Translations under genes and position numbers: made by a program
Source: Prostheceraeus crozeri
Lineage: Eukaryota > Platyhelminthes > Polycladida > Euryleptidae
Direction: 5' to 3'
Assembly (NCBI GenBank): GCA_907163375.1
Contig: CAJQUW010005321.1
Coordinates: 124,001-188,000, forward strand
DNA length: 64,000 nucleotides
The notes under the pieces: generated by a model
The model's database searches: none
What the model was told of the DNA's origin: nothing
What the model saw: only the letters and a program-made list of their open reading frames with translations
Shown here: one piece after another, positions 7,463 to 16,804 of the stretch
How the letters are laid out: each line of letters opens with the position of its first letter
Numbering within the stretch: the first letter of the stretch is position 1

Positions 7463-8003
7463 TTACAATCCGTTGGTTATGTACATACTCGATTAGATAG
7501 TCTAGGATCGTATCTGCTTGCATTTCAGATTTCAGTCCAGTAATGATAACTTTACTATTATGAAAGATTGCAACATGTACAGGTAACCAGCAACTAATGA
7601 GAGCCGCGGGAAAAAGTTCTGGTTCATAACACAAATTGAAACTGCTGGTATGAATCTTTAAAAACGATACATCTTCACTCAATTGAGTAGAGATCACCAT
7701 ATTGTCCACAGTCAGATTCGACATCACACACTTCTCCCTCTTCCATATCCGTCGTAGTAGTTTCTGCAGCTCTAAGCGCATTAACCGCGCTGATGAATGA
7801 GAAAGGGCGCCGAGAATCTGAACAGTTCCATTTGGGAAGAGTTGAAGATTCCGTAAATTGCTCATCTTCACCACTAACATTTGCGGTCGACCCGGATAAT
7901 ACTTGCTGTTTGGAATTTGTTGATGTAATGTTGCGAGATCGATTTTCGTGTAGAGTCTGATGCGTCGGAGAATGTTGACGATGGTGTAGCGATGACGTTT
8001 CAT
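7458..8003 (-). CDS. TATA-binding-protein-like protein (two-repeat TBP fold)
   Basis: A 181-residue protein, the size of a TBP core. Repeat 1 (about residues 7-85) has NI...L..KIDLATL, then a N/YxPxR element and LFPNGTVQILGA. Repeat 2 (about 98-173) has NMV.S, CYEPELFPA at residues 125-133, VAIFHNSKVIITGLKS, and a final helix. YEPELFP is identical to the signature of cellular TBPs. Of the four DNA-intercalating phenylalanines of TBP, three positions look kept (F56, F131, F147); the first in repeat 1 appears replaced. The protein should therefore bind and bend promoter DNA, perhaps with altered specificity. It is minus-strand, downstream of two paralogous genes, and overlaps one of them by 329 bases in another frame. 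The start ATG at 8003 is the only one that keeps repeat 1 whole. Confidence 0.88.
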   Translation of the reverse strand: MKRHRYTIVNILRRIRLYTKIDLATLHQQIPNSKYYPGRPQMLVVKMSNLRNLQLFPNGTVQILGALSHSSARLMRLELQKLLRRIWKREKCVMSNLTVDNMVISTQLSEDVSFLKIHTSSFNLCYEPELFPAALISCWLPVHVAIFHNSKVIITGLKSEMQADTILDYLIEYVHNQRIVK

Positions 8004-8343
8004 GATGAAGAAATGAGTAAATAGAGCGATGTATCTTCCTTTTATACTTTTCCCAACTGCCTTGATGAAATGTGAAGTAGGTAGAAAGTTGTGAATGATA
8101 GATTTGAATTCGCTGTTTGTTGAGTCGCAACCATATGCGATTTCCTATGCGTGAATGTTTTTTCATATAGAAGTATTTTAAGTCCTTCATAATATGATTT
8201 AGAGACTGAAAATGTCGATATGATAAAGCAAATACTCTTCTTACATTTCCAGTATAATCTTTGAAACATACGTTTCGTTCATGATCAATCTCAACATATT
8301 GTAGGAAATCCAATTTCCAAGTCTTCATGATGGAGTGTGACAT
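7675..8343 (-). CDS. Paralogue A of a tandem gene pair, C-terminus overlapping the TBP-like gene
   Basis: A 222-residue frame. The first 110 residues form a domain shared with the gene at 8365-8721: MKTW.LD.LQY, a VCFKDYTGN-type turn, F..LN.IM.DL, G..IWL, then WEKYKR..HRSI. I do not recognise the family. The early part faintly recalls PC4-type ssDNA-binding coactivators, but this is weak. The remaining Ser/Thr/His-rich 110 residues lie wholly over the TBP-like gene in another frame, so they may be fortuitous or genuinely dual-coding. The start may be the second ATG (MKTW at 8328), by comparison with the paralogue. Association with a TBP-like gene suggests a role in transcription, as inference. 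Confidence 0.6.
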   Translation of the reverse strand: MSHSIMKTWKLDFLQYVEIDHERNVCFKDYTGNVRRVFALSYRHFQSLNHIMKDLKYFYMKKHSRIGNRIWLRLNKQRIQIYHSQLSTYFTFHQGSWEKYKRKIHRSIYSFLHHETSSLHHRQHSPTHQTLHENRSRNITSTNSKQQVLSGSTANVSGEDEQFTESSTLPKWNCSDSRRPFSFISAVNALRAAETTTTDMEEGEVCDVESDCGQYGDLYSIE

Positions 8344-8364
8344 TGTGTTGAAGATGGTGTCTGA

Positions 8365-8721
8365 TTAAGATTTGCGTAGCAATGCGATGAACTCGCGTCG
8401 AATGAATGACATAATGGAGCGATGTACACATCTTTTATATTTTTCCCAATTACATTTGCGAAATGAGAAATAGATGGAGAGATGAGAATGATAGATTTGA
8501 ATTTCATTTCTGTGATGTTGAAGCCAAACTTGATTACCCAAGGAGATGAATTTCAACGTTTTGAAATATTCCAAATCCCTCATGATATCATTAAGATTGA
8601 AAAATTGTCGCCATGTTAATGTAATTCCTTTCGATGTATTTCCATAAGAATTCTTGAAATGAACGTTTCCATCGCGATCAACTTTAATATATTGTAGAGA
8701 GTCCAAAATCCAAGTCTTCAT
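8365..8721 (-). CDS. Paralogue B of the tandem gene pair
   Basis: A 118-residue protein starting at the ATG of MKTW. It is recognisably a duplicate of the domain in the next minus-strand gene: same LQY, FKNSYGN, F.LN.IMRDLEYF, LG.QVWL, IQIYHSHLSIYFSF and NWEKYKR..HRSI order. It stops soon after the shared domain, so it marks the natural domain end and suggests that the long tail of paralogue A is an add-on. Its start lies 43 bases from the oppositely oriented start at 8764, and the TATGCAAAT element at 8727-8735 lies between them. Function unknown. Confidence 0.6.
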   Translation of the reverse strand: MKTWILDSLQYIKVDRDGNVHFKNSYGNTSKGITLTWRQFFNLNDIMRDLEYFKTLKFISLGNQVWLQHHRNEIQIYHSHLSIYFSFRKCNWEKYKRCVHRSIMSFIRREFIALLRKS

Positions 8722-8726
8722 GATGT

Positions 8727-8734
8727 TATGCAAA
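8727..8734 (+). promoter_or_regulatory. TATGCAAA promoter-like motif, fourth copy
   Basis: TATGCAAAT lies between divergent starts, 37 bases before the plus-strand ATG at 8764 and just upstream of the minus-strand ATG at 8721. It is a candidate shared or directional promoter element. Confidence 0.5.
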
Positions 8735-8763
8735 TTGGTAATGTATAGATTACCGAAATGAAA

Positions 8764-10154
8764 ATGTCATTCTATCATGTTTTGCTTAGCAATGTGGCAA
8801 CAAATAGATTTGTTGGCAATCGAGCTGCTATCTTTTCTACTCCCATTGATAATACACAACAGCTGAATGGGACGTGGGCGTCACCCAAGTTGTTCACAGT
8901 AACTATGTCTATACTTTTGATCATGAAGTGATGACTATTAATATGAGACGTACAGATGCCTATCAGTGTGAAGAGGGATGTCGAGTTTACATTCCGAAAT
9001 GGCCGAAGAAAGATTTCTCAACATGTAAAAAATTCGTATTTGATTTCCTGAATAAAGCATGTAGACACATTGTCGAGTTTACTCCCCACAATGGTGAATA
9101 TGATCATATGTATCATGCAGTTGATAAAGATTGGATTGTTGCTTTGAGTCCGAGTTTAAGAAATGATTTAGGTTACTTTGCTAGCGCCTTGACAAGCTAT
9201 GATAATTATAAAGCTAATTACTATCCAAGAGGTTGCAAAAATTTAATTTATAAAGAGAAAGCCTATTATGTGGATCTTATTCCGAAAAATGAAAAGACGT
9301 TGGTGAAGAAGATTGTGATTAAGGCAAGAAAGACGAACATGACTCCTGAAGCATTATTGAAGAAATTTAATTATCTCCTTCGAGTAGATGGTGAACAAGT
9401 GGCAACATTAACTTACAACAAAGGGTCTAATAATATCGTAATCAATAAACTAAAGGATGATGATCTAGTATTGGTTTGTTCAGAAGATTTTCATCAGTTC
9501 TTGCGACATCGTTCTGCAGCTCTTCATGGAAAATTTAATATGCGCTATCTGGGACATAATAGTTCAAATCAATTTGATACAGAATGGTCCGTATCTTTAT
9601 ACAGAAAGTGTATAGATCCTTTAGGTGGTATCTTACATAAAACAAGAGTGTTGACACCTCGCATTATCACTTCAGTGAAATTGGCTATAAATTATTTGAA
9701 TGAAGTGATTAATGAACAGCATATTTCTTTTTCTGAAAAAGAAGGTGTTCTGTCTCTTAGTGTAAGTGGGAAAAATATTGAGCTGATTATGGACAATACC
9801 CTAATGGACATTTTGGGATTTGATCAAAATACTTTTAAAAGTGGTACTGTAACAAAAGCTAGCGCGAGCATATCGTTATCGCGTCGTATTAACTATTTTC
9901 AGATATATTCCAATATTGGTGAAGATGTACGTGTGGGAGATGTTGAAGCTCCACTTCTAGCAATGATACCCTACCAACCAAAAAGCAATAGTACTCTATC
10001 TGAGCATACTTTTCAGAAAGTGCATTATACAAACTTGAAATCAAACTATATACCACAAATTGATATTGCAATTTATGACGATGCTGGTGCGTTGATTCCT
10101 TTTCATAAAGATGCTGTGACAAGTATCACACTCCATTTTCGAATGAAGAATTAA
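8764..10154 (+). CDS. Large Polinton structural protein, first of a related pair, N-terminal frameshift
   Basis: The main frame runs from 8874 to 10154 (426 residues). The ATG at 8764 opens another frame whose product ends in QQLNGTW near 8869, after which the main frame resumes with VGVTQVVHSNY. Together these halves form the L-x-G-x-W-x-VG motif that marks the N-terminus of this family, so a few bases appear lost at the junction. The C-terminal 200 residues share with the next gene a LLGF/ILGF-like segment, a Y-I-x-S..I.x-VG stretch and a final S-I-T-L-H-F-R end. Families with this start and end are conserved in animal Polintons; I take them as structural or virion proteins. The allele is probably inactive unless the break is an assembly error. 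Confidence 0.65.
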
Positions 10155-10160
10155 TGCAAA
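10152..10160 (+). promoter_or_regulatory. Variant TATGCAAA-like motif (TAATGCAAA)
   Basis: TAATGCAAAA overlaps the stop codon of the previous gene and precedes the ATG at 10194 by about 42 bases. It resembles the exact copies but has an extra A, so it is less certain. Confidence 0.35.
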
Positions 10161-10193
10161 AGTGTGGAAATATATGTTTCCAATGTGAATGAT

Positions 10194-11714
10194 ATGGAAA
10201 GTGAAAATAAGGATTCGTTTCTAATTTACTTACCCAGTAATGCTTCTATGAATAAATTTCCCAATAATAAACCATCAGACTATCGAGTAGAATTAAATCG
10301 TCCATTACTTCTAGAAGGTGAATGGGAAGTAGGTGTTTCCAGCATTTGTTATGATAGTAATATTCAGAATGTGAATGAATTGGAAGAAATGGTATTGACT
10401 CCTCGCACCCATGATGGAATAACGATGAATAATGCATTCAAGTTTCCATACAATTTAACATCAGATGGAAAGTGGAATTATGAATGGAATCAGTTAGAAT
10501 CAGATTATTATGGATCATCAGATGAAGATAAAATCATTAAGGCATTCAATAGTGGCAATGCTTCTATTATGAAAAATAAGGGTCAGAAAGTTTATGAGTT
10601 TACTATCTATGAATGGCACGGGAGACACTTCTATCGTTTTCACTCTTTTACTAAAGGTCTTACATTGAGGTTGGATAATGAATTCTATCCACATCTCGGT
10701 TTTGGACACAGTCTGCATCTGACATCAATGGCTATTGCAAATGTTACAAAAATCTATTCAAACCGAATAAACAAATTTCATTATAAATTTAAAATATTTG
10801 ATGAAGATGTTGTAGAATGTGAAGAACGCATCATTTTGAAAAAGCGTGGTGTCAAGCCTTTGACACTTATTGAGTTAGTAAAACGATGGAATGAGACTGT
10901 GGGTAAGAAGTATGGAGAGAAAGTCATGGCTCGGAAGGATAAGTTGGTTATTCAGAAATATAATGACAAACTTACAGTTTATTTCTCTCCAACCTTGCGT
11001 CATTTTGTAAGACATGTATCGCCTATTATTGGAAGCGGTTTGGTTTATGCTTCTCATGAATATCACACTAAAGCTGATTCAGTTAATGATGAATGGTGGG
11101 TGGACATCTATGGTGATCGCATCAAGAAAATTTACCAATCTTATCAAGAAACTAAAGTTAGTATCAATACAATGCCGCGTCTATACAATACAGTTGAAAA
11201 CTTTATTCGTGTCATAAATCCATATATACAACATAAGTTGAAGCAAGTGTTGAAAAGTAGATATGATGCAAAGGCACATCACATTTCGTTTTCAATTAAA
11301 AATCAAAGTGCTGTTCTGAAGCTGGGTGATCACATTCAATGTCAATTGAGTAACAATTTGAAAAAACTCTTTGGCTTTTCATTGCTACAAGATAAGTTTG
11401 CTACTTCATACACGATTGGTGTAGGAATACCAATGACACTTGATAAACATGAACAACATCTCTACATTCAAAGTGATCTGATTTCACCTATTTCTGTTGG
11501 TGAGAAAAAAGAATACATTTTACGTAATTTCATTCATGATAAAGACGCTTCCTATGGAATCGTTGAAAAGATGTTTAAACCTATTTTCTACCATCCTGTT
11601 ATCAAACAAACTATCCCGTCTATTTCTCTCAAAATTACAAATGGTTTACATGAGTGCATCCATGTGAAAGATACTAAATCCCTCATAACTTTAGTGTTTC
11701 GGAAAACAAAGTAA
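10194..11714 (+). CDS. Large Polinton structural protein, second of a related pair (intact)
   Basis: About 506 residues from the first ATG (MESENKDSF); the frame is open slightly further upstream but without an ATG. The N-terminus has the family hallmark IYLPSNASMNKFPNN, then LLLEGEWEVGVSSI (residues 38-51). A long beta-rich middle follows, then a LFGFSLL element, a YIQSDLISPISVGE stretch and the end SLITLVFRKTK. The upstream gene shares the same C-terminal plan. Proteins with this layout are conserved in animal Polintons and adintoviruses, and are good candidates for penton, vertex or fibre-like functions, but I cannot decide which. A polyadenylation signal, AATAAA, follows at 11737-11742. 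Confidence 0.75.
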   Translation: MESENKDSFLIYLPSNASMNKFPNNKPSDYRVELNRPLLLEGEWEVGVSSICYDSNIQNVNELEEMVLTPRTHDGITMNNAFKFPYNLTSDGKWNYEWNQLESDYYGSSDEDKIIKAFNSGNASIMKNKGQKVYEFTIYEWHGRHFYRFHSFTKGLTLRLDNEFYPHLGFGHSLHLTSMAIANVTKIYSNRINKFHYKFKIFDEDVVECEERIILKKRGVKPLTLIELVKRWNETVGKKYGEKVMARKDKLVIQKYNDKLTVYFSPTLRHFVRHVSPIIGSGLVYASHEYHTKADSVNDEWWVDIYGDRIKKIYQSYQETKVSINTMPRLYNTVENFIRVINPYIQHKLKQVLKSRYDAKAHHISFSIKNQSAVLKLGDHIQCQLSNNLKKLFGFSLLQDKFATSYTIGVGIPMTLDKHEQHLYIQSDLISPISVGEKKEYILRNFIHDKDASYGIVEKMFKPIFYHPVIKQTIPSISLKITNGLHECIHVKDTKSLITLVFRKTK

Positions 11715-11929
11715 AGTCATTGTAAAATTTTATTGAAATAAAAAGATATGTATGAAAAAGTGTTTTGAAGAAGTGTTGACAAAGTGGGAAAGTCTTTTCA
11801 CAGATATAGTGGGAATGAACTGACTGTAGGCATATATTCACAAGAAAGTGCAATCTAAAGCGATACATAAAGCAACAATGAATATCAACAAAAAACATCA
11901 TCAAAATACTGATTTAAGAATGAATCTAT
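11715..11929. other. Convergent intergenic spacer
   Basis: AATAAA at 11737-11742 ends the plus-strand unit. The rest separates it from the minus-strand DNA polymerase stop at 11930; no other signal was seen. Confidence 0.5.
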
Positions 11930-14900
11930 TTACACATCTCCTGAATGTGGTAGTGTGAGTTTAATTCTTTTGGGTGGTGATATGTTTGTGCCAGGATGTC
12001 CATGTGGAAGAGATATGTTATGTCCTATCCAACACCTCTTATCCTCCCACGCTGAAAGTGCTCGCTTCCTAAATGTATGAGTTTTTACCTCATGTGTCTT
12101 TGATTTTAAGATGGTCATGTTGACAAACGTTATGTTCTTATTTATGTAGGCCATCTTATAGGCCCTATGTTTCATATTTACAACAATCGATTTAGATATG
12201 CCTTTTGCGCGCTTAATACTGTCACTGGAGTCTTTTGGTTTCATAGAATACATTTTAGGACGAAGAAGAATCATTTCCTTAATTTCCTTTCCTGCCATTT
12301 CATCTTTAAAGCATCCTAATTTTGCTTTATTTTTAGTAGAGTATAGTGGGTGATCTGTAGGATAATTTGATGTATCAAAATATTTTTCTAAAGATTTTCC
12401 TACTTCATTGAAATTTAACTCTTTCTGAGCAGCGATACTTAAAAAGAAACTGTCGGTATCACCGCCCAGCAAACGCACGTCTTTAATTAGAGGGCATGGT
12501 TTTAATATTCTGTAGAAGAGTTGATACATTTCAAGCTTGGAATAATCTAACACAGCTTGTCCAATGTAGATGGGCTTGCACAACTCTACTTCTGATTTTA
12601 TCATTTTAACACCAACCAACTCATCATCTATAATATCTCTATCAATAAAGAGAGGTGATGTCGCTAACTTTTGAAATTTATCATTATGATTCACAAGTTT
12701 ATAGTTAATACGCTTTCTAACGTCCTCCATCGTCTTACCAAAAAGACTATTATTCTTATATTTATAGAAATCCTTTTCAAAATTATTTTGGGCTAGTGCA
12801 CGTTTCTGGCTGTTACTATCAATATAAGGTTTCAGAAAGGCTTTCTGTCTAAATTTGATAATGCGGTGAACTGTTTTTAAAATCATCCCCATTTCTAAAT
12901 AAAATTTTAAGATAGAGAAGTGGACTAAATAATTTTCTTTATCAAATTGAGTAAGCAAAAGTTTACGGCAAGGCTTATACTTGGGCTGTCCGCTCCCTTC
13001 TAAATCTTTATGAAATTGTTTCATAAAGTCCGAAAACATATCTTCAGTCACTTCGCCTGATTCGGGTGCAAGTGGAAAATCCACAGTTTTATTTTTAATA
13101 CTATTTGGATAGATAAGATCTATCTCAAAATAATATCCCCAATCACCATCATCTGGAATAGCTAGTATGTTTGAAGGGTTGGAGAAATGCTGAATTTCAT
13201 TATCACCCAACCAGCTAAACTCAGAGTGAGGTAGAGGTTTGGACAGTGAACTACCATATAAATTATTCTGGTCATAGTACTTAAGATGAATCTGATCATC
13301 ATCTACTATTTTTGATTTTATTTGATGCCTATTTACAAATGTGAGACCACCGCGAATTCCTCGTTCAAATAAATTATACATCTCTGGATCTTGCAAAAGA
13401 TGGATGGTCTCTCCAGTCATTTTAAAAGCAGACTGGAATGACATGGCTGGAAGACTGACAAAGTGAACAGGATCTAATTTATCTTCTTCTAATGCCACTC
13501 GTCGAAACTCCTGAAATACATCAGCCAGCAAAAATACATCTAATTTTAGATAGGCGATCATATAATCGCTAAACGTTTGACAGTCAAATTTTGTCCATGC
13601 AACTTGAGCATGATTGTAATCTTCTACCTTGCATTCTACACCAGTCAAATCATTTTTAAATTTGTCTATTGATGGAAGAGAAGTCTCACTAAGTTTAGAA
13701 ATGTTATCAAAGTATGCATATGGAAACACTCCTTTGCGTGTGATGACTTCATCCGTCAAGTTAGGATATTGTTTCTTCAAATTTTGAGTTAGTGGAAGAG
13801 ACTTAAGATTTTGAACGAGAGATGCTAGTGATGAAGCCATGAATTGATAGGAATCTAAAAATTTTATATCAAAATAGACTGTCTTATTTTCTTTAGTTTT
13901 GTCAACTGCTACTTTTGCTGTCATGGCCATGAACTTTTCTCTCGTTTGAGCTATTACACTTAACTTCCACTCTTTCATTTTTCCTAACCCCCTTTTATTA
14001 TCATATGACTGTCATAACCTTTGAAGTTATGAAAAATAACGGGTAGAGTACGCCGTTTCAGTCTCAGTGAAAAATTACATCTTGTACATAGCGCGTTTCT
14101 AAATTTACCAGTGATGTGATCATGGTCGCGCACTTTCTTGATTTTATCTTCATCAAACGTTTTATTACATTTTGGGCAGACTTTACAACTTTCAAATTTT
14201 ACTTGATCATCTGCTGACATATTCAATGATCTGCGTTGGAGTTCACTATCATATTTTTGCTGAAATTTGACAGCGCTTTCGAGGAATTGTAAGAATTTAT
14301 GTATACAATCCTCACCTTGCCAGACGTGCATTTTATTATTTTTATTTTTGAAGTAATCATGCCATACCTCATAACATGATATGGCTGCCGCTTTATGGGT
14401 GTTATCATCAATATAGCATTCGATGTCAGCATAGATGACACGAAGAGGACTTAATTCATCACCTTTCTCTCTATATGAAAACTCTTTATCTTTGGGCATG
14501 CATTCTATTTGCAGTTTACCTCGCTTACACCATTCATAATGTGTTTCAAATTTATCTTTTGACCAGAAGGGGCGCATACAACGGTCACATATGAAATACT
14601 CTCCTCTTCTAGATGTTAAGTGGGAATATAGTCGAGTCATTTTAGGAATACCACAGTAATGCCAATTTTCACTATCATTTTGATATACTAGCAGGAGATT
14701 GACTACCCGATCATAAGTTGATGAACGGTTGTTGTAGCGCACACCCTTAAGCCCCTCTTGCCAGATGTGAACAACTATTTTAATTTCATTTAATTTTTCA
14801 AATTTCTCTATATCTTTAAACTTCATGTCTTCGCTATTGCAGTCATCAAACTTCAATTCATTCTCCCATTCATGATATTTGCTTCTACGGAAACGGTTGT

Positions 14901-15897
14901 TCTGTACATCATGATAGTGGAGAATAGACAATACCGCATACTTAAAACACTGTGATTCACAATCAACAGAAATGACTGCATTCTTAGCTCTTAACGTTTT
15001 TGGAAGATTGAAGGAGCCTCGACCACGGTAATTTTCTAATAGAGTAATTTTAAACTTGGCAGATTCTATGCCATCAAAAATTAGACCACTATCGCGCTCG
15101 TTAAATTTATCAATATTTGATTTTAGTCCTTGGATGTGAAAATTTAACCAAGCTTCTTTATCGACTACCTCTGTAGCAGGAGAGGAGGGTATGTAAAACA
15201 CCAACCTCTGTACTATTTCACCAGTATGATAATCAACTTTAACATATTTTATTTTAAGGTAGATGAGCGCTTTTATTCTAAACTGCTCTAAATTATGAAA
15301 GAGCGCATCTATCAATGTTGAATTTTGATGGAACCACTCCGGAAAATCAGCAATAGTTTCTGAGGATTCCATATGGTAATTTCTCACTACATTATTGAGC
15401 GATACTTCAGTTAGTCGAATAGAGGAGGTGCTGTTGCTATAACTATCATTTGTGTGTGTGTGGTGAAGTCTATGTGAAGATAATTCAAAACCTGTTTCAA
15501 AAGATTGGAAACAAAAGTCACAAGTAAAGGAGACATGTTGAATAGAATCATCCTCACCTCGGGAGATTGATGATGGTTTGGGTTGACACACACGTTGTCT
15601 GATGTGTCGGGTGAGATCACGCTTCCTCGTAAAGATATGCCCACAATCAGCACATTCCCGCTCATTAGATTGCCGCGACTGGCCGCTTGAGCTGGAACTA
15701 GCATCACCTGAAAGAGAAATCATTCTATCATCTCTATTAAAGTTATAGTTTATTGTTACAACTTACCTTCACTTATTAGGTCTAAAGTTTCCTCGAGAAG
15801 GGAGCGTTTTGGTGATGAAGTAGATGCCTGTAATTGAGAAAGATGCTATTAGCCAAACGTTTGAGGGAGATAAGTGAGGAAATCTTCAACTTACCAT
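11930..15897 (-). CDS. polB: Protein-primed family B DNA polymerase with two mini-introns and one frame break
   Basis: The coding frame lies in two parts. The 13984-15723 part has two C2H2 fingers (about residues 24-46 and 68-88), the domain shared with the gene at 1544-1882 (about 105-235), a Cys-containing domain (C259), a third finger (379-399), exonuclease motif I YADIEC (431-436), a CxxC/HDH zinc site (513-549) and exonuclease motif II NFKGYDSH. The 11930-13978 part has exonuclease III Y143-x3-D147, polymerase motif A D236-NNLYG, motif B KYKNNSLFGKT (406-416) and motif C DTDS (507-510). The parts differ by one base of frame at a run of five G near 13,995. The 5' end is predicted to be spliced: the ATG at 15897-15895 is the last codon of exon 1. 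The enzyme would copy the linear genome from a protein primer. Confidence 0.9.
15708..15766 (-). other. Predicted 59-base intron 2 of the DNA polymerase gene
   Basis: The donor is G|GTAAGT at 15766-15761 and the acceptor is TCTCTTTCAG ending at 15708. Removing it keeps a continuous reading frame into the first zinc finger. The ATG at 15723 would lie inside this intron and is therefore not the preferred start. Confidence 0.65.
15828..15894 (-). other. Predicted 67-base intron 1 of the DNA polymerase gene
   Basis: The donor GTAAGT directly follows the start codon ATG (15897-15895). The acceptor is a pyrimidine-rich TTCTCAATTACAG ending at 15828. The 61-base exon 2 (15767-15827) has no stop in the frame set by that ATG and joins in frame to exon 3. 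Confidence 0.65.
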
Positions 15898-16128
15898 TTC
15901 AACGAAATCAAGTTTAAGTATGATACTTCAATGTCAGAAAATGGTATAGTTTATATAAAGATAGAGACTTCAAATATTCTCAACACGTCTCAAATATAGA
16001 ATGAAAATAAGTCTGTTTCCTCCCCCTTTATACTCTCATACTCATCATTCATTGGCTGTTCATTTGATTGGCTGCTTACTTGTACTTAAGCACTAAGAAA
16101 TCAAGTTTATGGCATACAATTTGAAGTC
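15898..16128. promoter_or_regulatory. Divergent promoter region between DNA polymerase and accessory gene
   Basis: A palindromic TTATATAA at 15951-15958 gives a TATA box about 55 bases before the polymerase ATG. Two ATTGGCTG elements (inverted CCAAT boxes) lie at about 16,051-16,071, upstream of the plus-strand gene at 16129. No TATGCAAA copy is present. Confidence 0.55.
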
Positions 16129-16500
16129 ATGAATTCACCATCAACTCAATCACCAGTGTCTGCATCAAGCATGCCAACTTTCCCTCCCGCTCCGAAAAAG
16201 GTAAAGGTGGAGAAGCAGAGAAATGTAGATGACATTCCAAAGTTGGAATTACCATCTCTCACAGAACAAGAAGAACTGGAGATGATCTATGTGCGGTGGA
16301 AATACCTAGTGTATAATAAGGAGGATGACATCAGCCTTCTCCATGATATACGGAGATGGTACAGCCCATCGTCCCAACCCGGAAACGAAGTGGAATGGAA
16401 GTACGTCTTTAGTGTGCTGGCTGCAGCAAAGGAAAGACTGCGACAGCTGAAATGTGACTGTAGTAACTGTGAATCGCTGTGGCATAATATCAGTAGTTGA
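16129..16500 (+). CDS. Accessory protein of unknown function
   Basis: A 123-residue protein. The N-terminal 35 residues are Ser/Pro-rich with a basic patch (KKVKVEKQR) that could be a nuclear signal. Next come an acidic helix (LTEQEELEMIYVRWKYLVY), a W/Y-rich middle and a C-terminal CDCSNCESLW cluster. The spacing of C, C and C does not match LxCxE or a known finger. It is divergent from the DNA polymerase gene with inverted CCAAT elements upstream, and has a polyadenylation signal AATAAA at about 16,529. The position suggests an early regulatory or host-interaction gene; I do not recognise the family. Confidence 0.55.
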   Translation: MNSPSTQSPVSASSMPTFPPAPKKVKVEKQRNVDDIPKLELPSLTEQEELEMIYVRWKYLVYNKEDDISLLHDIRRWYSPSSQPGNEVEWKYVFSVLAAAKERLRQLKCDCSNCESLWHNISS

Positions 16501-16804
16501 AGAACTTTTAAACTACTTGTAATTTCCAATAAATGTTTTATTTGCTATATCTGTCTGTTTTCACTTATTTCTGGATAATGTAGTCATCAACATCATAGTG
16601 AAAATCTAATCATTTGACAGCTCAGTATAAATCATAGCAGCTAATGCTACACTATCATTTTTCCTAAATACTACCTCTATCACTGAGGATAAATGATAAA
16701 GGGATTGAATATCAAAAACAGAGACACGTAGTTCTTTAGATTTATTTACAAATGAAGCACATTTACTTTATAGCGAGGAAAAGTCAGGCGGAAGAACCTT
16801 TAAG
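16501..16804. other. Intergenic region with polyadenylation signal
   Basis: It contains AATAAA at about 16,529. Its right end (from about 16,765) is the 3' part of the inverted duplicate described at 16805-16996. Nothing else was recognised. Confidence 0.4.

Noticed and set aside
8038-8046. TATAAAAG upstream of the TBP-like ATG as its TATA box
   Set aside because: The same bases encode YKR in both tandem paralogues (WEKYKR), so conservation of the string is explained by coding; it remains possible but unsupported.
16129-16500. Possible LxCxE Rb-binding motif, as in some adintovirus accessory proteins
   Set aside because: The nearest string is LKCDC, which lacks the final E.
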